The notes under the pieces are model-generated. The model was not told where the DNA came from, did no database searches, and saw nothing but the letters and a program-made list of their open reading frames with translations. A stretch of DNA of 64,000 nt from Pseudorhodoferax sp032153935 (lineage in GTDB: Bacteria; Pseudomonadota; Gammaproteobacteria; Burkholderiales; Burkholderiaceae_C), in contig NZ_CAXUQL020000001.1 of the NCBI RefSeq assembly GCF_964253035.1, forward strand, positions 6,262,001 through 6,326,000. Reading direction: 5' to 3'. The position numbers were made by a program, and so were the translations under genes. The stretch's first letter is position 1. Every line of letters begins with the position of its first letter. This document shows, piece after piece, positions 44,022 to 52,505 of this stretch.

Positions 44022-45269
44022 TCACAGCGTGGCGAACATCGCCACCACCGTGACGCCCATCACCGCCGTGGTCAGCCAGCCGGTCGCGCGCAGACGCGGG
44101 CCGATCGCGTAGGGGCCCATCACGGACGGGCGCGCGGCCAGCACCATCATCACGGCCATGATGGGCACGGAGATCACGCCGTTGAGCACGGCCGACCAGA
44201 ACAGCTCGCGCACCGGGTCCATGGGCGTGAAGCACAGCAGCACGCCGCCCAGCGTGGCCGCGGCGATCACGCCGTAGAAGCCGCGGCCCTCGCCGCGGTC
44301 CAGCCGCGCGCTCAGCGTGCCGTGCCAGCCCGCGGCCTCGGCCACCGCATAGCCGGCCGAGCCGGCCAGCACCGGCACGGCCAGCATGCCGGTGCCGATG
44401 ATGCCCAGGCTGAACAACCCGAAGGTGAACTCGCCCGCCAGCGGCCGCAGCGCCTCGGCGGCCTGGGCCGAGGTCTGGATGTCGGTCACGCCGGCCGCGT
44501 GCAGGGTGGCCGCCGTGCTCAGGATGATGAAGAAGGCGATCAGGTTGGAAAAGCCCATGCCCACCAGCGTGTCGAGCTTGAGGCGGCGCAGGTGCCGGCG
44601 CACATCGGCCGCGCCATGCGGCGGGCCGTCGCGCCGGTCTTCCATCTCCTGCGCGGCCTGCCAGAAGAACAGGTAGGGGCTGATGGTGGTGCCGAACAAG
44701 GCCACCACCATCAGCAGCAGGTCATGGTTCAGCGCCAGCTGGGGCCGCACGGCGCTGCGCAGCACGGCCCACCAGTCCAGGTGCAGCGAGAAGGCCACGG
44801 CCACGTAGGCCAGCAGCGCCAGCGTGAGCCACTTGAGCCAGCGCACGTAGGTCTGGTAGGGCAGGAACACCTGCAGCACCAGGCTGGCCAGCCCGAAGGT
44901 CACGGCGTAGACGTGGGCCGATCCGCCCAGCAGCAGGCGCAGCGCCTCGCCCATGGCCGCGATGTCGGCCGCGATGTTGAGCGTGTTGGCCGCCACGAGC
45001 AGGCCGACCACCAGCAACAGCACCCAACGCGGGAAGGCATCGCGGATGTTGGCCGCCAGCCCGCGCCGCGTGACATAGCCGATGCGCGCGCTGACCACCT
45101 GCACGGCCGCCATGAGCGGCAGCGTGACCACGGCCGTCCACAGCATGCCGTAACCGAACTGGGCGCCGGCCTGCGAGTAGGTGGCGATGCCGCTCGGGTC
45201 GTCGTCGGCCGCGCCCGTGATCAGGCCTGGGCCGAGCTGGCGCAGGCCGCGCAGCGTTTTCTCGCGCAT
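44022..45269 (-). CDS. NRAMP-related divalent cation transporter, non-canonical
   Basis: The 415-residue membrane protein has about 11 helices of the NRAMP/APC fold. The first helix reads GAADDDPSGIATYSQAGAQFGYGMLW, where metal-transporting NRAMPs have DPGN, and the sixth reads GTTISPYLFFWQAAQEMEDRR, where they have MPH. Both metal-site motifs are therefore altered, as in NRAMP-related proteins that do not carry manganese. Magnesium or another substrate is possible. It starts 19 bases upstream of the barrel-protein gene's stop boundary and converges on the ThDP gene with three bases between. Confidence 0.88.
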   Translation of the reverse strand: MREKTLRGLRQLGPGLITGAADDDPSGIATYSQAGAQFGYGMLWTAVVTLPLMAAVQVVSARIGYVTRRGLAANIRDAFPRWVLLLVVGLLVAANTLNIAADIAAMGEALRLLLGGSAHVYAVTFGLASLVLQVFLPYQTYVRWLKWLTLALLAYVAVAFSLHLDWWAVLRSAVRPQLALNHDLLLMVVALFGTTISPYLFFWQAAQEMEDRRDGPPHGAADVRRHLRRLKLDTLVGMGFSNLIAFFIILSTAATLHAAGVTDIQTSAQAAEALRPLAGEFTFGLFSLGIIGTGMLAVPVLAGSAGYAVAEAAGWHGTLSARLDRGEGRGFYGVIAAATLGGVLLCFTPMDPVRELFWSAVLNGVISVPIMAVMMVLAARPSVMGPYAIGPRLRATGWLTTAVMGVTVVAMFATL

Positions 45270-45288
45270 CGGCGGCCTTGCGCGAACG

Positions 45289-45825
45289 TCAGAACGCGAC
45301 CTGTACGCCGGCCGTGGCCTGGCCCACATTGGCCTTGCCGTCGAAGGCGTCGGTGAAGTGGTAACGGTCGTAGCCCACGCGCAGCGCCACGGTCTGGTTC
45401 AGGTCGTACTGCACGCCCAGGCCCAGCTTGAGCGCGGGGCTGGAGTCGTTGCCATCGGACGTGCGGAAGCGCACGTCGGCCACGCCGGCGCTGCCGTAGA
45501 CCGACAGCTGCGGCGCCACCGCGATGCTGCCCACGCCGTCCACGTACACGCCCTGGCCCTTGACCGTGCCGTCGATGTCCTTGCTGCGGGCCAGGTTCAC
45601 GTAGCCGCCCTCGACCGCGAAGTTGGGCGTGAACTTGTAGCCGCCGTAGAGCTTGACGCCGGCGTCGTGGCCGCCGCCATCGCCGCCCATGCCGTTGATC
45701 TGGTTGCTGTAGTTGGGCGCGGAAATGGCGCCGCCGACATAGGTGTTCGCGGCCTGGGCGCCGCCATTCAGACCGAACAGGGCCACCAGACCGACGGCGG
45801 CGAGGGGGGAAAGCATCTTGCGCAT
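45289..45825 (-). CDS. Outer-membrane beta-barrel protein (OmpA-like/OmpW-like small porin)
   Basis: The 178-residue protein has a signal peptide ending GGAQA. It then shows alternating hydrophobic strands with Gly/Tyr-rich turns (VKLYGGYKFTPNFAVEGGYV, LGLGVQYDLNQTVALRVGYD) and ends in Phe (GVQVAF), the usual outer-membrane insertion signal. It fits the eight-stranded small barrel class. AAGGAG lies six bases before the ATG. Function is not assignable; structural or small-solute roles are typical. It is followed 19 bases later by the NRAMP-like gene. Confidence 0.88.
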   Translation of the reverse strand: MRKMLSPLAAVGLVALFGLNGGAQAANTYVGGAISAPNYSNQINGMGGDGGGHDAGVKLYGGYKFTPNFAVEGGYVNLARSKDIDGTVKGQGVYVDGVGSIAVAPQLSVYGSAGVADVRFRTSDGNDSSPALKLGLGVQYDLNQTVALRVGYDRYHFTDAFDGKANVGQATAGVQVAF

Positions 45826-46015
45826 GGCGCACTCCTTGTGCCGCAAGCGGGGGCCTGCGGCCGGTTGGTTCCGCGCTGCCCTTGCAGTGCGGATGCGCCA
45901 GTGTTGGGCGCCACTGTTGCGCCAGCGTTCGCGCGACGCCCGTGCGTGTTACCGCTGCAACGCGCGGCGCAACATGCGGTCCAATAGCGCGACCTCTTCG
46001 CCAACGCTGGACGCC

Positions 46016-47044
46016 ATGCACCACGACCTCTCCAGCCAGCCTCAGCCGGCCGACACCCTCCCCATCATCGACGTGTCGGCCCTGGTTGCCGGCACGGCGC
46101 AGCGCGACCAGGCCGCTGCCGCCATCGGCCAGGCCTGCCGCGCGCACGGCTTCTTCTACGCCACCGGCCATGGCGTGGACCCGGCGCTGACGCAGCGGCT
46201 CGAAACCTTGAGCCGCCGCTTCTTCGCGCTGCCCGAGGCCACCAAGCTGCGCTGGCGCATGGAGCTGGGCGGCCGTGCCTGGCGTGGCTACTTCCCGCTG
46301 GCCGGCGAGCTGACCTCGGGCCGGCCGGACTGGAAGGAGGGCCTGTACCTGGGCACCGAGCTGGACGAGGCGCACCCGCGCGTGCAGGCCCGCACGCCGG
46401 TGCACGGGCGCAACCTGTTCCCCGAGGTCGCGGGCCTGCGCGAGACCATCCTCGACTACATGGCCGCCACCACGCAGCTGGGCCACCGGCTCATGGAAGG
46501 CATCGCGCTGAGCCTCGCCTTGGCGCCGGACTACTTCCACGCGCGCTACACGGCCGATCCGCTGGTGCTGTTCCGCATCTTCAACTACCCGACCCAGCCC
46601 GTGCCGGCCGGCTCGGATGTGCAATGGGGCGTGGGCGAGCACACCGACTACGGCCTGCTGACCATCCTGCGCCAGGACAACATCGGCGGTCTGCAGGTGC
46701 GCACGGCCGAGGGCTGGATCGACGCCGTGCCCGTGCCCGACGCCTTCGTGATCAACATCGGCGACATGCTGGACCGCATGACCGGCGGCCTGTACCGCAG
46801 CACGCCGCACCGCGTGGTGCGCAACACCTCGGGGCGCGACCGGCTGTCCTTCCCGTTGTTCTTCGACCCCGATTTCGAGGCCCGCGTGCAGAAGATCGAG
46901 GGCCTGCCGGCGCCCGCCGTGGTCGACGACAGCGCCACGCGCTGGGACCAGGCCAACGTGCACGCCTTCCACGGCCGCTACGGCGACTACCTGCTCCAGA
47001 AGGTGTCCAAGGTGTTCCCGCAGCTGGTGCAGGAGGTGCTCTGA
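46016..47044 (+). CDS. Isopenicillin N synthase-like 2-oxoglutarate/Fe(II)-type oxygenase
   Basis: The 342-residue enzyme has the N-terminal DIOX_N region (LPIIDVSALVAG, AHGFFYATGHGVD) and the 2OG-Fe(II) core. The iron triad is His209-x-Asp211 (GEHTDYGLL) and His265 (YRSTPHRVV). The 2-oxoglutarate-binding RxS pattern appears as RDRLSFPLFFDPDF. In bacteria such proteins hydroxylate varied small molecules, and the substrate here is unknown. The start is the first ATG at which homology begins; the 190-base divergent gap to the barrel gene holds no clear promoter. Confidence 0.9.
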   Translation: MHHDLSSQPQPADTLPIIDVSALVAGTAQRDQAAAAIGQACRAHGFFYATGHGVDPALTQRLETLSRRFFALPEATKLRWRMELGGRAWRGYFPLAGELTSGRPDWKEGLYLGTELDEAHPRVQARTPVHGRNLFPEVAGLRETILDYMAATTQLGHRLMEGIALSLALAPDYFHARYTADPLVLFRIFNYPTQPVPAGSDVQWGVGEHTDYGLLTILRQDNIGGLQVRTAEGWIDAVPVPDAFVINIGDMLDRMTGGLYRSTPHRVVRNTSGRDRLSFPLFFDPDFEARVQKIEGLPAPAVVDDSATRWDQANVHAFHGRYGDYLLQKVSKVFPQLVQEVL

Positions 47045-47203
47045 GCGCCGGGCGGCTGCGCCGGTCCGCCAGGCGCTTCACCGAATTTGAACCGTCAAGA
47101 CAAATTCATTGAAACTTTGCGCACGGTCGGCGCTCTAGATTCGTGGTCGGCGCGCTTGCCCCTGCCCGATGAAACCAAAGCCCACAAGAAAACACACGCC
47201 AGC

Positions 47204-47767
47204 ATGCCGCATTCCACCCACGCTCCGACACGCTACACCGCCACGGCCATCGCCCTGCACTGGTTGCTGGCCCTTGCCCTGGTCGGCATCTTCGCGGTCG
47301 GCCTGTACATGACCAGCCTGCCGTTCTCGCCAGCGCGGCTCAAGCTCTACAACTGGCACAAATGGGCGGGCGTGACGATCCTGGCGCTGTCGGCCTTGCG
47401 GCTGCTGTGGCGCCTCACGCACCGCCCCCCGGCGCTGCCGGCCGCCGTGCAGGCCGCCATGCCGCGCTGGCAGCAGATCGCCCACCACGGCACGCACCAC
47501 CTGCTTTACCTGCTGTTCTTCGCCGTGCCGCTGATCGGCTGGGCCTACAGCTCGGCGGCGGGCTTTCCCATCGTGTTCCTGGGCCTGGTGCCGCTGCCCG
47601 ATTTCGTGCCCGTCGATGCCGATCTGGCCGAACTGATCAAGCCCTGGCACGAGATCAGCGCCTACGCGCTGGCCGCACTGGTCGTGCTGCACGTGGCGGC
47701 TGCGCTCAAGCACCATGTCATCGACCGCGACGGCCTGCTCGCGCGTATGCTGCCCGGCCGCGGCTGA
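47204..47767 (+). CDS. Cytochrome b561 family protein
   Basis: The 187-residue four-helix membrane protein has haem-ligand histidines in all four helices (ALHWLLALAL, YNWHKWAGV, IAHHGTHHLLYLLFF, VLHVAAALKHH), as in bacterial CybB. It moves electrons between quinol and periplasmic partners. It is 26 bases upstream of two YceI genes, an arrangement seen widely in proteobacteria. The 159-base gap before it holds no clear promoter; TTGAAA at 47109 has no well-spaced -10. Confidence 0.93.
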   Translation: MPHSTHAPTRYTATAIALHWLLALALVGIFAVGLYMTSLPFSPARLKLYNWHKWAGVTILALSALRLLWRLTHRPPALPAAVQAAMPRWQQIAHHGTHHLLYLLFFAVPLIGWAYSSAAGFPIVFLGLVPLPDFVPVDADLAELIKPWHEISAYALAALVVLHVAAALKHHVIDRDGLLARMLPGRG

Positions 47768-47793
47768 ACCACCCTCTTTTTCTCGGAGTTGCC

Positions 47794-48348
47794 ATGAAGT
47801 TCGTCACCACCTTCGCCAGCCTCATGCTGGCCGCCACCGCCGCGCTGGCGCAGCAGGCCCTGGTACCCGCGCAGAGCGAGATCGCCTTCGTGAGCAAGCA
47901 GATGGGCGTGCCCGTCGAGGGCCGCTTCAAGAAGTTCGACGCCCAGGTCGCGTTCGACCCGGCCAAACTGGCCACCAGCAAGGTCGCCTTCACGGTGGAC
48001 ATGGGCAGCGCCTCGCTGAGCAAGGAGGCCGATGCCGAACTGGTCAAGCCGGTCTGGTTCAACACGCCCAAGTTTCCGCAGGCCAAGTTCCAGTCCAGCG
48101 CCATCAAGGCGCTGGGCGGCGGCAAGTACGAGGTGGCCGGCAAGCTGGACATCAAGGGCAATGCCCAGGATGTGGTCGTACCCGTCACGCTCACGCAAAG
48201 CGGTGCCAACACCGTGGCAACGGGCGCGTTCACGATCAAGCGCCTGGCCTTCAAGATCGGCGAGAACGAATGGACCGACACGTCCATGGTCGCCGACGAC
48301 GTGCAGATCAAGCTCAAGCTCGCGCTGACCGGCGTGCCCAAACTCTGA
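47794..48348 (+). CDS. YceI-family periplasmic lipid-binding protein 1
   Basis: The 184-residue protein has a signal peptide ending ALAQQ and one YceI lipocalin-like barrel (about residues 22-183), with VPAQSEIAFVSKQMGVPVEGRFKKFDAQVAFD and a late FTIKRLAFKIGENEW. YceI proteins bind polyisoprenoids such as ubiquinone-like lipids. It is encoded just after cytochrome b561 and before a second, divergent YceI gene. TCGGAG precedes the ATG. Confidence 0.92.
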   Translation: MKFVTTFASLMLAATAALAQQALVPAQSEIAFVSKQMGVPVEGRFKKFDAQVAFDPAKLATSKVAFTVDMGSASLSKEADAELVKPVWFNTPKFPQAKFQSSAIKALGGGKYEVAGKLDIKGNAQDVVVPVTLTQSGANTVATGAFTIKRLAFKIGENEWTDTSMVADDVQIKLKLALTGVPKL

Positions 48349-48394
48349 TTCCCCCAACCCCCGACCCTTGTTCACCTCAACTGGAGATTCCTGG

Positions 48395-48982
48395 ATGCAA
48401 CGCATTGCCCTGACCGCCCTGGCCACCGCCGCCGCTTCGATCCTGCTGGCCGCAGGCTCTGCCCATGCGCAGAGCGCCACCTACGTGGTCGAGCCGACGC
48501 ACACCTTCGCCACCTTCGAGATCAGCCACTTCGGCGCTGCCGTGAACCGCGGCCGTTTCGAGAAGAAGGAAGGCCAGATCACGCTGGACAAGGCAGCCAA
48601 GACCGGCAAGGTCGAGATCACGTTCCAGATCGCCTCCATCAGCACCGGCACCCCGCCGTTCGACAAGCACCTGCAAAGCGCCGACATCTTCGACGCCGCC
48701 CAGTTCCCCACGGCCACCTTCGTGGGCGACAAGTTCACGTTCAACGGCGACAAGGTCAGCGAAGTGGCCGGCACGCTCACGCTCAAGGGCAAGGCCCAGC
48801 CCGTGACCTTCAAGGCCAAGCAGTTCAACTGCTACGAAAGCCCCATGCTCAAGCGCGAAGTCTGCGGCGGCGACTTCGAGACCACCATCGACCGCACCGC
48901 CTTCGGCGTGGACTACGGCATCAAGTTCGGCATGCCGAAGGAAGTGCGCATCGTGGCGCAGATCGAGGCCATCAAGCAGTAA
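48395..48982 (+). CDS. YceI-family periplasmic lipid-binding protein 2
   Basis: The 195-residue protein has a signal peptide ending SAHAQ and a YceI domain with VVEPTHTFATFEISHFGAAVNRGRF, IASISTGTPPFDKHLQSADIFDAAQFPTATF and the late DYGIKFGMPKEV, closer to the classical YceI pattern than its neighbour. Two cysteines (CYESPMLKREVCGG) could form a disulfide. GGAG lies ahead of the ATG. With cytochrome b561 it may handle periplasmic quinone or isoprenoid redox chemistry. Confidence 0.93.
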   Translation: MQRIALTALATAAASILLAAGSAHAQSATYVVEPTHTFATFEISHFGAAVNRGRFEKKEGQITLDKAAKTGKVEITFQIASISTGTPPFDKHLQSADIFDAAQFPTATFVGDKFTFNGDKVSEVAGTLTLKGKAQPVTFKAKQFNCYESPMLKREVCGGDFETTIDRTAFGVDYGIKFGMPKEVRIVAQIEAIKQ

Positions 48983-49036
48983 GCACCGCCCCCTACACTC
49001 CCCCACCCAGAACCGATCACAACAGGGGGAGTGAAC

Positions 49037-49942
49037 ATGCGATACATCCTGCCGCGCTTCGTCGCGGCTTTTCTGCTGGTCTGCACGCTCGGCACCCAGG
49101 CCGCCGACAACGACAAGCCCTCGCCGCAGCAGGCCGAACTCGCTGCGGCGTACAAGGCCGCGCAGGACACGCACCAGGCCGGCCCTGCTGCCATCGCCCT
49201 GCGCAACCAGGCCCATCTGCAACTGCCCGCGGGCTACCTCTGGATTCCGCAACCGGCGGCCGGGCAGCTGATGCAGGCCATGGGCAACCGGACCGATGAC
49301 AGCCTGATCGGCACCATCTATCCGGCAGGCGAAGGCGAATGGTTCGTGGTCGTCAAGTTCGTCGACGAGGGCTACATCAAGGACGACGACGCCAAGGACT
49401 GGAACGCCGACGAGTTGCTGACCAGCCTGCGCGAAGGCACGGAAGCCGCCAACGAGGAACGCGCCAAGCGCGGCATCGCCGCCATCGAGGTGGTCGGCTG
49501 GGCCCAGAAGCCCCAATACGACACGGCGACGCACCGGCTGGCCTGGTCGGCCCTCACGCGCGACAAGGGTGACACCGGTGGCGAGCAGGGCGTGAACTAC
49601 AACACCTACGCGCTAGGCCGCGAGGGCTACATCAGCCTGAACATGGTGACGGCGGCCAACGCGCTGGAGAAGCACAAGCCCGAGGCCATGACGCTGCTCG
49701 GCGCGCTGCAGTACGACGAGGGCAAGCGCTACGCCGATTTCAACAGCAGCACGGACAAGGTTGCCGCCTACGGGCTGACGGCCCTGGTCGCGGGCGCTGC
49801 GGCCAAGAAGCTGGGCCTGCTGGCCGTGATCGCGGCTTTCCTCGCCAAGTTCGCCAAGGTGGCGATCGTGGCCGGTGGTGCGGCGATCTGGGGCTTCGCC
49901 AAGCTGTTCGGCAAGAAGAAGCCCGAGGCCCCGAAGGCCTGA
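49037..49942 (+). CDS. DUF2167 family membrane protein
   Basis: The 301-residue protein has a signal sequence ending TQAAD. A large extracytoplasmic domain carries the DUF2167 pattern (LRNQAHLQLPAGYLWIPQPAAGQLMQAMG, FVVVKFVDEGYIKDDDAKDWNADELL, VGWAQKPQYD), and two C-terminal helices (about residues 240-290) end in a Lys-rich tail. AGGGGGAG is five bases before this ATG; a GTG two codons upstream is less likely. Function of the family is unknown. Confidence 0.88.
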   Translation: MRYILPRFVAAFLLVCTLGTQAADNDKPSPQQAELAAAYKAAQDTHQAGPAAIALRNQAHLQLPAGYLWIPQPAAGQLMQAMGNRTDDSLIGTIYPAGEGEWFVVVKFVDEGYIKDDDAKDWNADELLTSLREGTEAANEERAKRGIAAIEVVGWAQKPQYDTATHRLAWSALTRDKGDTGGEQGVNYNTYALGREGYISLNMVTAANALEKHKPEAMTLLGALQYDEGKRYADFNSSTDKVAAYGLTALVAGAAAKKLGLLAVIAAFLAKFAKVAIVAGGAAIWGFAKLFGKKKPEAPKA

Positions 49943-49943
49943 G

Positions 49944-50108
49944 GTGAAGCTGTTGTTGCTGCGGCCGCTCAGCGCCGGCAAGCTGCTGACAACCGGCGGG
50001 ACCATGTGGGTGTGCGTGGTGGCCTGTGCCTTCGTGTTCGGCTGGCGCGATGCGGCAGGCTTCGTCCGCCGCATCATCGTGCACGAGATGCTGGGTGCGC
50101 TGCGCTGA
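49944..50108 (+). CDS. Possible small single-helix membrane protein
   Basis: A 54-codon reading frame starts with GTG two bases after the DUF2167 stop. It has one strongly hydrophobic stretch (TTGGTMWVCVVACAFVFGW) and a basic C-terminal segment. GGCCTGAG ahead of the GTG is a weak ribosome site. Tight coupling to DUF2167 is the main support; it could also be chance. Confidence 0.4.
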   Translation: MKLLLLRPLSAGKLLTTGGTMWVCVVACAFVFGWRDAAGFVRRIIVHEMLGALR

Positions 50109-50114
50109 CGCGGT

Positions 50115-50681
50115 TCACACCGCCGGCACCGTGGTCAACCACGGCCAGCGCGCCCGGTAGCTTGCGGCCTTGCGCGCAAACAGCGCCGGCGCCGGATGCC
50201 AGGGGTTCATGCGCAGGAGCCCGGCCTCGAGTTCGGCCAGTCCGTGCGGCGCATACAGCGCGCCGCCGGCCAGTTCCAGGCCCACACAGGTGCAGGCCAC
50301 GAGGTAGCGGTCGATGCCGTCGCGCGTGCTCCTGAGCTGCGGATAGTCCATGCCGAAGCGCTGGCGGTACCACAGGTGCACGCGCGCCTGGTTTTTGACT
50401 TCGACTTCCACGCCCAGGTCGGCCGTGGCCGCGTGCACGGCGCGGATCACGGCATCCTCGGCCTCCCAGGACAGGTCGCGCGCGTCGAAGTAGAAGACGT
50501 CGTAATCCTTGACACCCCAGCCAGGCGCGTGGCCGCCCTGCCGGTTCCAGACCGACTGGTACAAGCAGCCGGCGACCAGGAAACCCTGCGGCAGGTCCAT
50601 CGGCGCGAGGCGCTCGACCAGCGCCGCGTTGACCGGGTTGGCAAGCGCGCCCGCGACCAGGCCTTGCGGCGTGAGCGGCAT
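50115..50681 (-). CDS. Nucleotidyltransferase family protein (DUF925/NTP_transf_6)
   Basis: The 188-residue protein has the family core GFLVAGCLYQSVWN, GWGVKDYDVFYFDARDLSWEAEDAVI with the acidic metal-binding positions, and RVHLWYRQRFGMDYPQLRSTRDGIDRYLV. The biochemical role of the family is not established. It starts two bases after the stop of the isochorismatase-fold gene, so the two are likely co-translated. Confidence 0.88.
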   Translation of the reverse strand: MPLTPQGLVAGALANPVNAALVERLAPMDLPQGFLVAGCLYQSVWNRQGGHAPGWGVKDYDVFYFDARDLSWEAEDAVIRAVHAATADLGVEVEVKNQARVHLWYRQRFGMDYPQLRSTRDGIDRYLVACTCVGLELAGGALYAPHGLAELEAGLLRMNPWHPAPALFARKAASYRARWPWLTTVPAV

Positions 50682-50683
50682 GC

Positions 50684-51280
50684 TCACTTGATCAGCGCAT
50701 GCACGGCCTTGAACTCGGGATGCTCGGCTGTCTCCAGCCACTCGAACAGCACCATCTCGGTGGTCACCAGTTCGGCGCCGGCACCGGCCAGGCGGTCGAA
50801 GGCGGCGTCGCGGTTGCGCTCGGTGCGCGAGCCGCAGGCGTCGGTGACGACCCAGACCTCCATCTCGTCCTCCAGCAGTTCGAGCGCGGTCTGCAGCAGG
50901 CAGACATGGGCCTCGCAGCCAGCGATCACGATGCTGCCGCGCTCGGCCTCGGCCGGCTTTTGCAGGTGTTTGGGCAGGCTGCGCGCGTTGCCGGCGGCCG
51001 GCTTGGCGGGCGGCTGCAGCCATTCGCCCAGGCCTTCGGCCACGGCGCTGAAGTGCATCTTGGCCAGCGTGCGCTGGCACAGCGCGCGCAGCTCGGGCAG
51101 GTTGGGCCCGAGCCTGGAGGGGTTCTGCTCCGTGCCCCAGACCGGCACCTGCAGCAGCTGCGCGGCCTGGGCCAGCTTGAGCGCATTGGCCGCCACCTCG
51201 GCATGGCCGGCGATGGCCGGCATGAGCTTTTGCTGGTAGTCGACCAGCACGAGTTGGGAGGTGGAGGCTTGCAGCAGCAT
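50684..51280 (-). CDS. Isochorismatase-fold hydrolase (YcaC-like)
   Basis: The 198-residue cysteine hydrolase has Asp14 (LVLVDYQQKLM), TEQNPSRLGPNLPEL and the catalytic Cys region IVIAGCEAHVCLLQTALELLE. The C-terminal part AGAELVTTEMVLFEWLETAEHPEFKAV is the YcaC-type ending. Substrate unknown. It heads a two-gene unit with the nucleotidyltransferase. Confidence 0.9.
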   Translation of the reverse strand: MLLQASTSQLVLVDYQQKLMPAIAGHAEVAANALKLAQAAQLLQVPVWGTEQNPSRLGPNLPELRALCQRTLAKMHFSAVAEGLGEWLQPPAKPAAGNARSLPKHLQKPAEAERGSIVIAGCEAHVCLLQTALELLEDEMEVWVVTDACGSRTERNRDAAFDRLAGAGAELVTTEMVLFEWLETAEHPEFKAVHALIK

Positions 51281-51350
51281 GGGATCTGTCGGTCTTGGGA
51301 AAGCCGCCCATGATAGGTGGGCCGCCGTGGCCCCTGCGCCGTCCGGACGT

Positions 51351-51375
51351 AAAAAAGCCCCGCGTGGGCAGGGCT
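51351..51375 (-). terminator. Rho-independent terminator after the PEP-CTERM gene
   Basis: Read on the minus strand, AGCCC and GGGCT form a GC stem (with further inner pairing) followed by six Ts. It lies 25 bases after the PEP-CTERM stop codon. Confidence 0.75.
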
Positions 51376-51399
51376 CCGGGGTGAACGCGGACAGGAGCT

Positions 51400-52317
51400 T
51401 CAGCTGCCGCGACGCTGGCCTGAGCGGCCACGGCGCCGCGCCGCGCCCAAGGCGGCCAACGCCAGGCCGGCCAGGGCCAGCGTGCCCGGTTCCGGCACAT
51501 CGTTGCGTGACTGGAACCGGTAGCCGGCGATGGCCAGCTCGTCGAAGCCAGGATCCATGTCGCGCAGCGACATCTGGATCACGATGGAATCGCTCGGCAA
51601 GAAGCCACCGCTGTACAGGTCGAAGGTCGGGAACACCGCGAAATAGTCGGGCTTGCCACTGCCGTTGGTGGTCCAGGAGTAGGTGTTGGCACTGGGCGTG
51701 AGGATGTTGCAATCACCGAGCGGCAGGTCCGGACTGGCGCCCACCGTGGGATGACCGCAGGAGGTCACGCGGGCATTGACGTCGTAGGTCCCGTTCGCCA
51801 CCGTGTCCAGCGCGAACTCCTGCAGCAGGTCGCCGCCACGGTAGACCGCCACGCGGCCGGAGATCAGCAGGTTGGGGCTCTGCTGGTTCTCGTTGTGGTC
51901 GAACACGAACAAGGGCTGGTAGGCCGTGCCGCCGATGGTCAACAGCGTGCGCAGCGCATCGATGGTGCCTGCCGCGCCGATGCCCCATGTGCCGTCGAAA
52001 CTGCCCGTCTGGCCTGCGTCCATCGGCGCCGCGAACGGTGAAGGATTCGCCACGCCGTTGTTCGAATACACGATGACACCCAACGTGCCGGAGCCGACCG
52101 CGAAGTCGAACACGCTGTTGTTGCCAGGCATAAGGCCAGCCGCCTGCTGCTGGGCCAGCAAGGACGAGGAATAGACCAGGGCTTGGTCGAACTGCTGCGG
52201 GCCGATGCCGTCGATCGGCGAGGTCGGCAAGGTGATGGTGGCCACGGCGTGGGCCGAGTGCACAGCGCCGATCGCCAGTGCAGCTGCGATGAAACCTGAG
52301 CGAATCGTGCGGGACAT
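51400..52317 (-). CDS. PEP-CTERM anchored extracellular protein
   Basis: The 305-residue protein has a signal peptide ending AHAVA and a C-terminal sorting signal: VPEP (near residue 272), a hydrophobic helix (GTLALAGLALAALGAA) and a basic tail RRRGRSGQRRGS. EpsH-type exosortases recognise this signal in exopolysaccharide producers. The body is rich in Asn, Gly, Ser and Thr and has no recognised enzyme domain. CGGAGGCAAC precedes the ATG. A terminator follows. No exosortase gene is in the window. Confidence 0.88.
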   Translation of the reverse strand: MSRTIRSGFIAAALAIGAVHSAHAVATITLPTSPIDGIGPQQFDQALVYSSSLLAQQQAAGLMPGNNSVFDFAVGSGTLGVIVYSNNGVANPSPFAAPMDAGQTGSFDGTWGIGAAGTIDALRTLLTIGGTAYQPLFVFDHNENQQSPNLLISGRVAVYRGGDLLQEFALDTVANGTYDVNARVTSCGHPTVGASPDLPLGDCNILTPSANTYSWTTNGSGKPDYFAVFPTFDLYSGGFLPSDSIVIQMSLRDMDPGFDELAIAGYRFQSRNDVPEPGTLALAGLALAALGAARRRGRSGQRRGS

Positions 52318-52505
52318 GTTGCCTCCGTTCTTTGTTGGATGTGGGGACACCACAATCTGCATAAAACGGGCCATGCGCATGCGATGCGCCAACTTTTCCT
52401 CTGAACAAGATATGCAAACTAGATCATAAGTCACACACAACCCGTTTCTTTTGACAGGTTTATCGACACCACCTCCAGCGGGTAAGTGCGCGGTTTTTCA
52501 GCGAA

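Noticed and set aside
47109..47141. Promoter-like TTGAAA and TAGATT before cytochrome b561
   Set aside because: The spacer is 21 bases, too long for a normal sigma-70 promoter.
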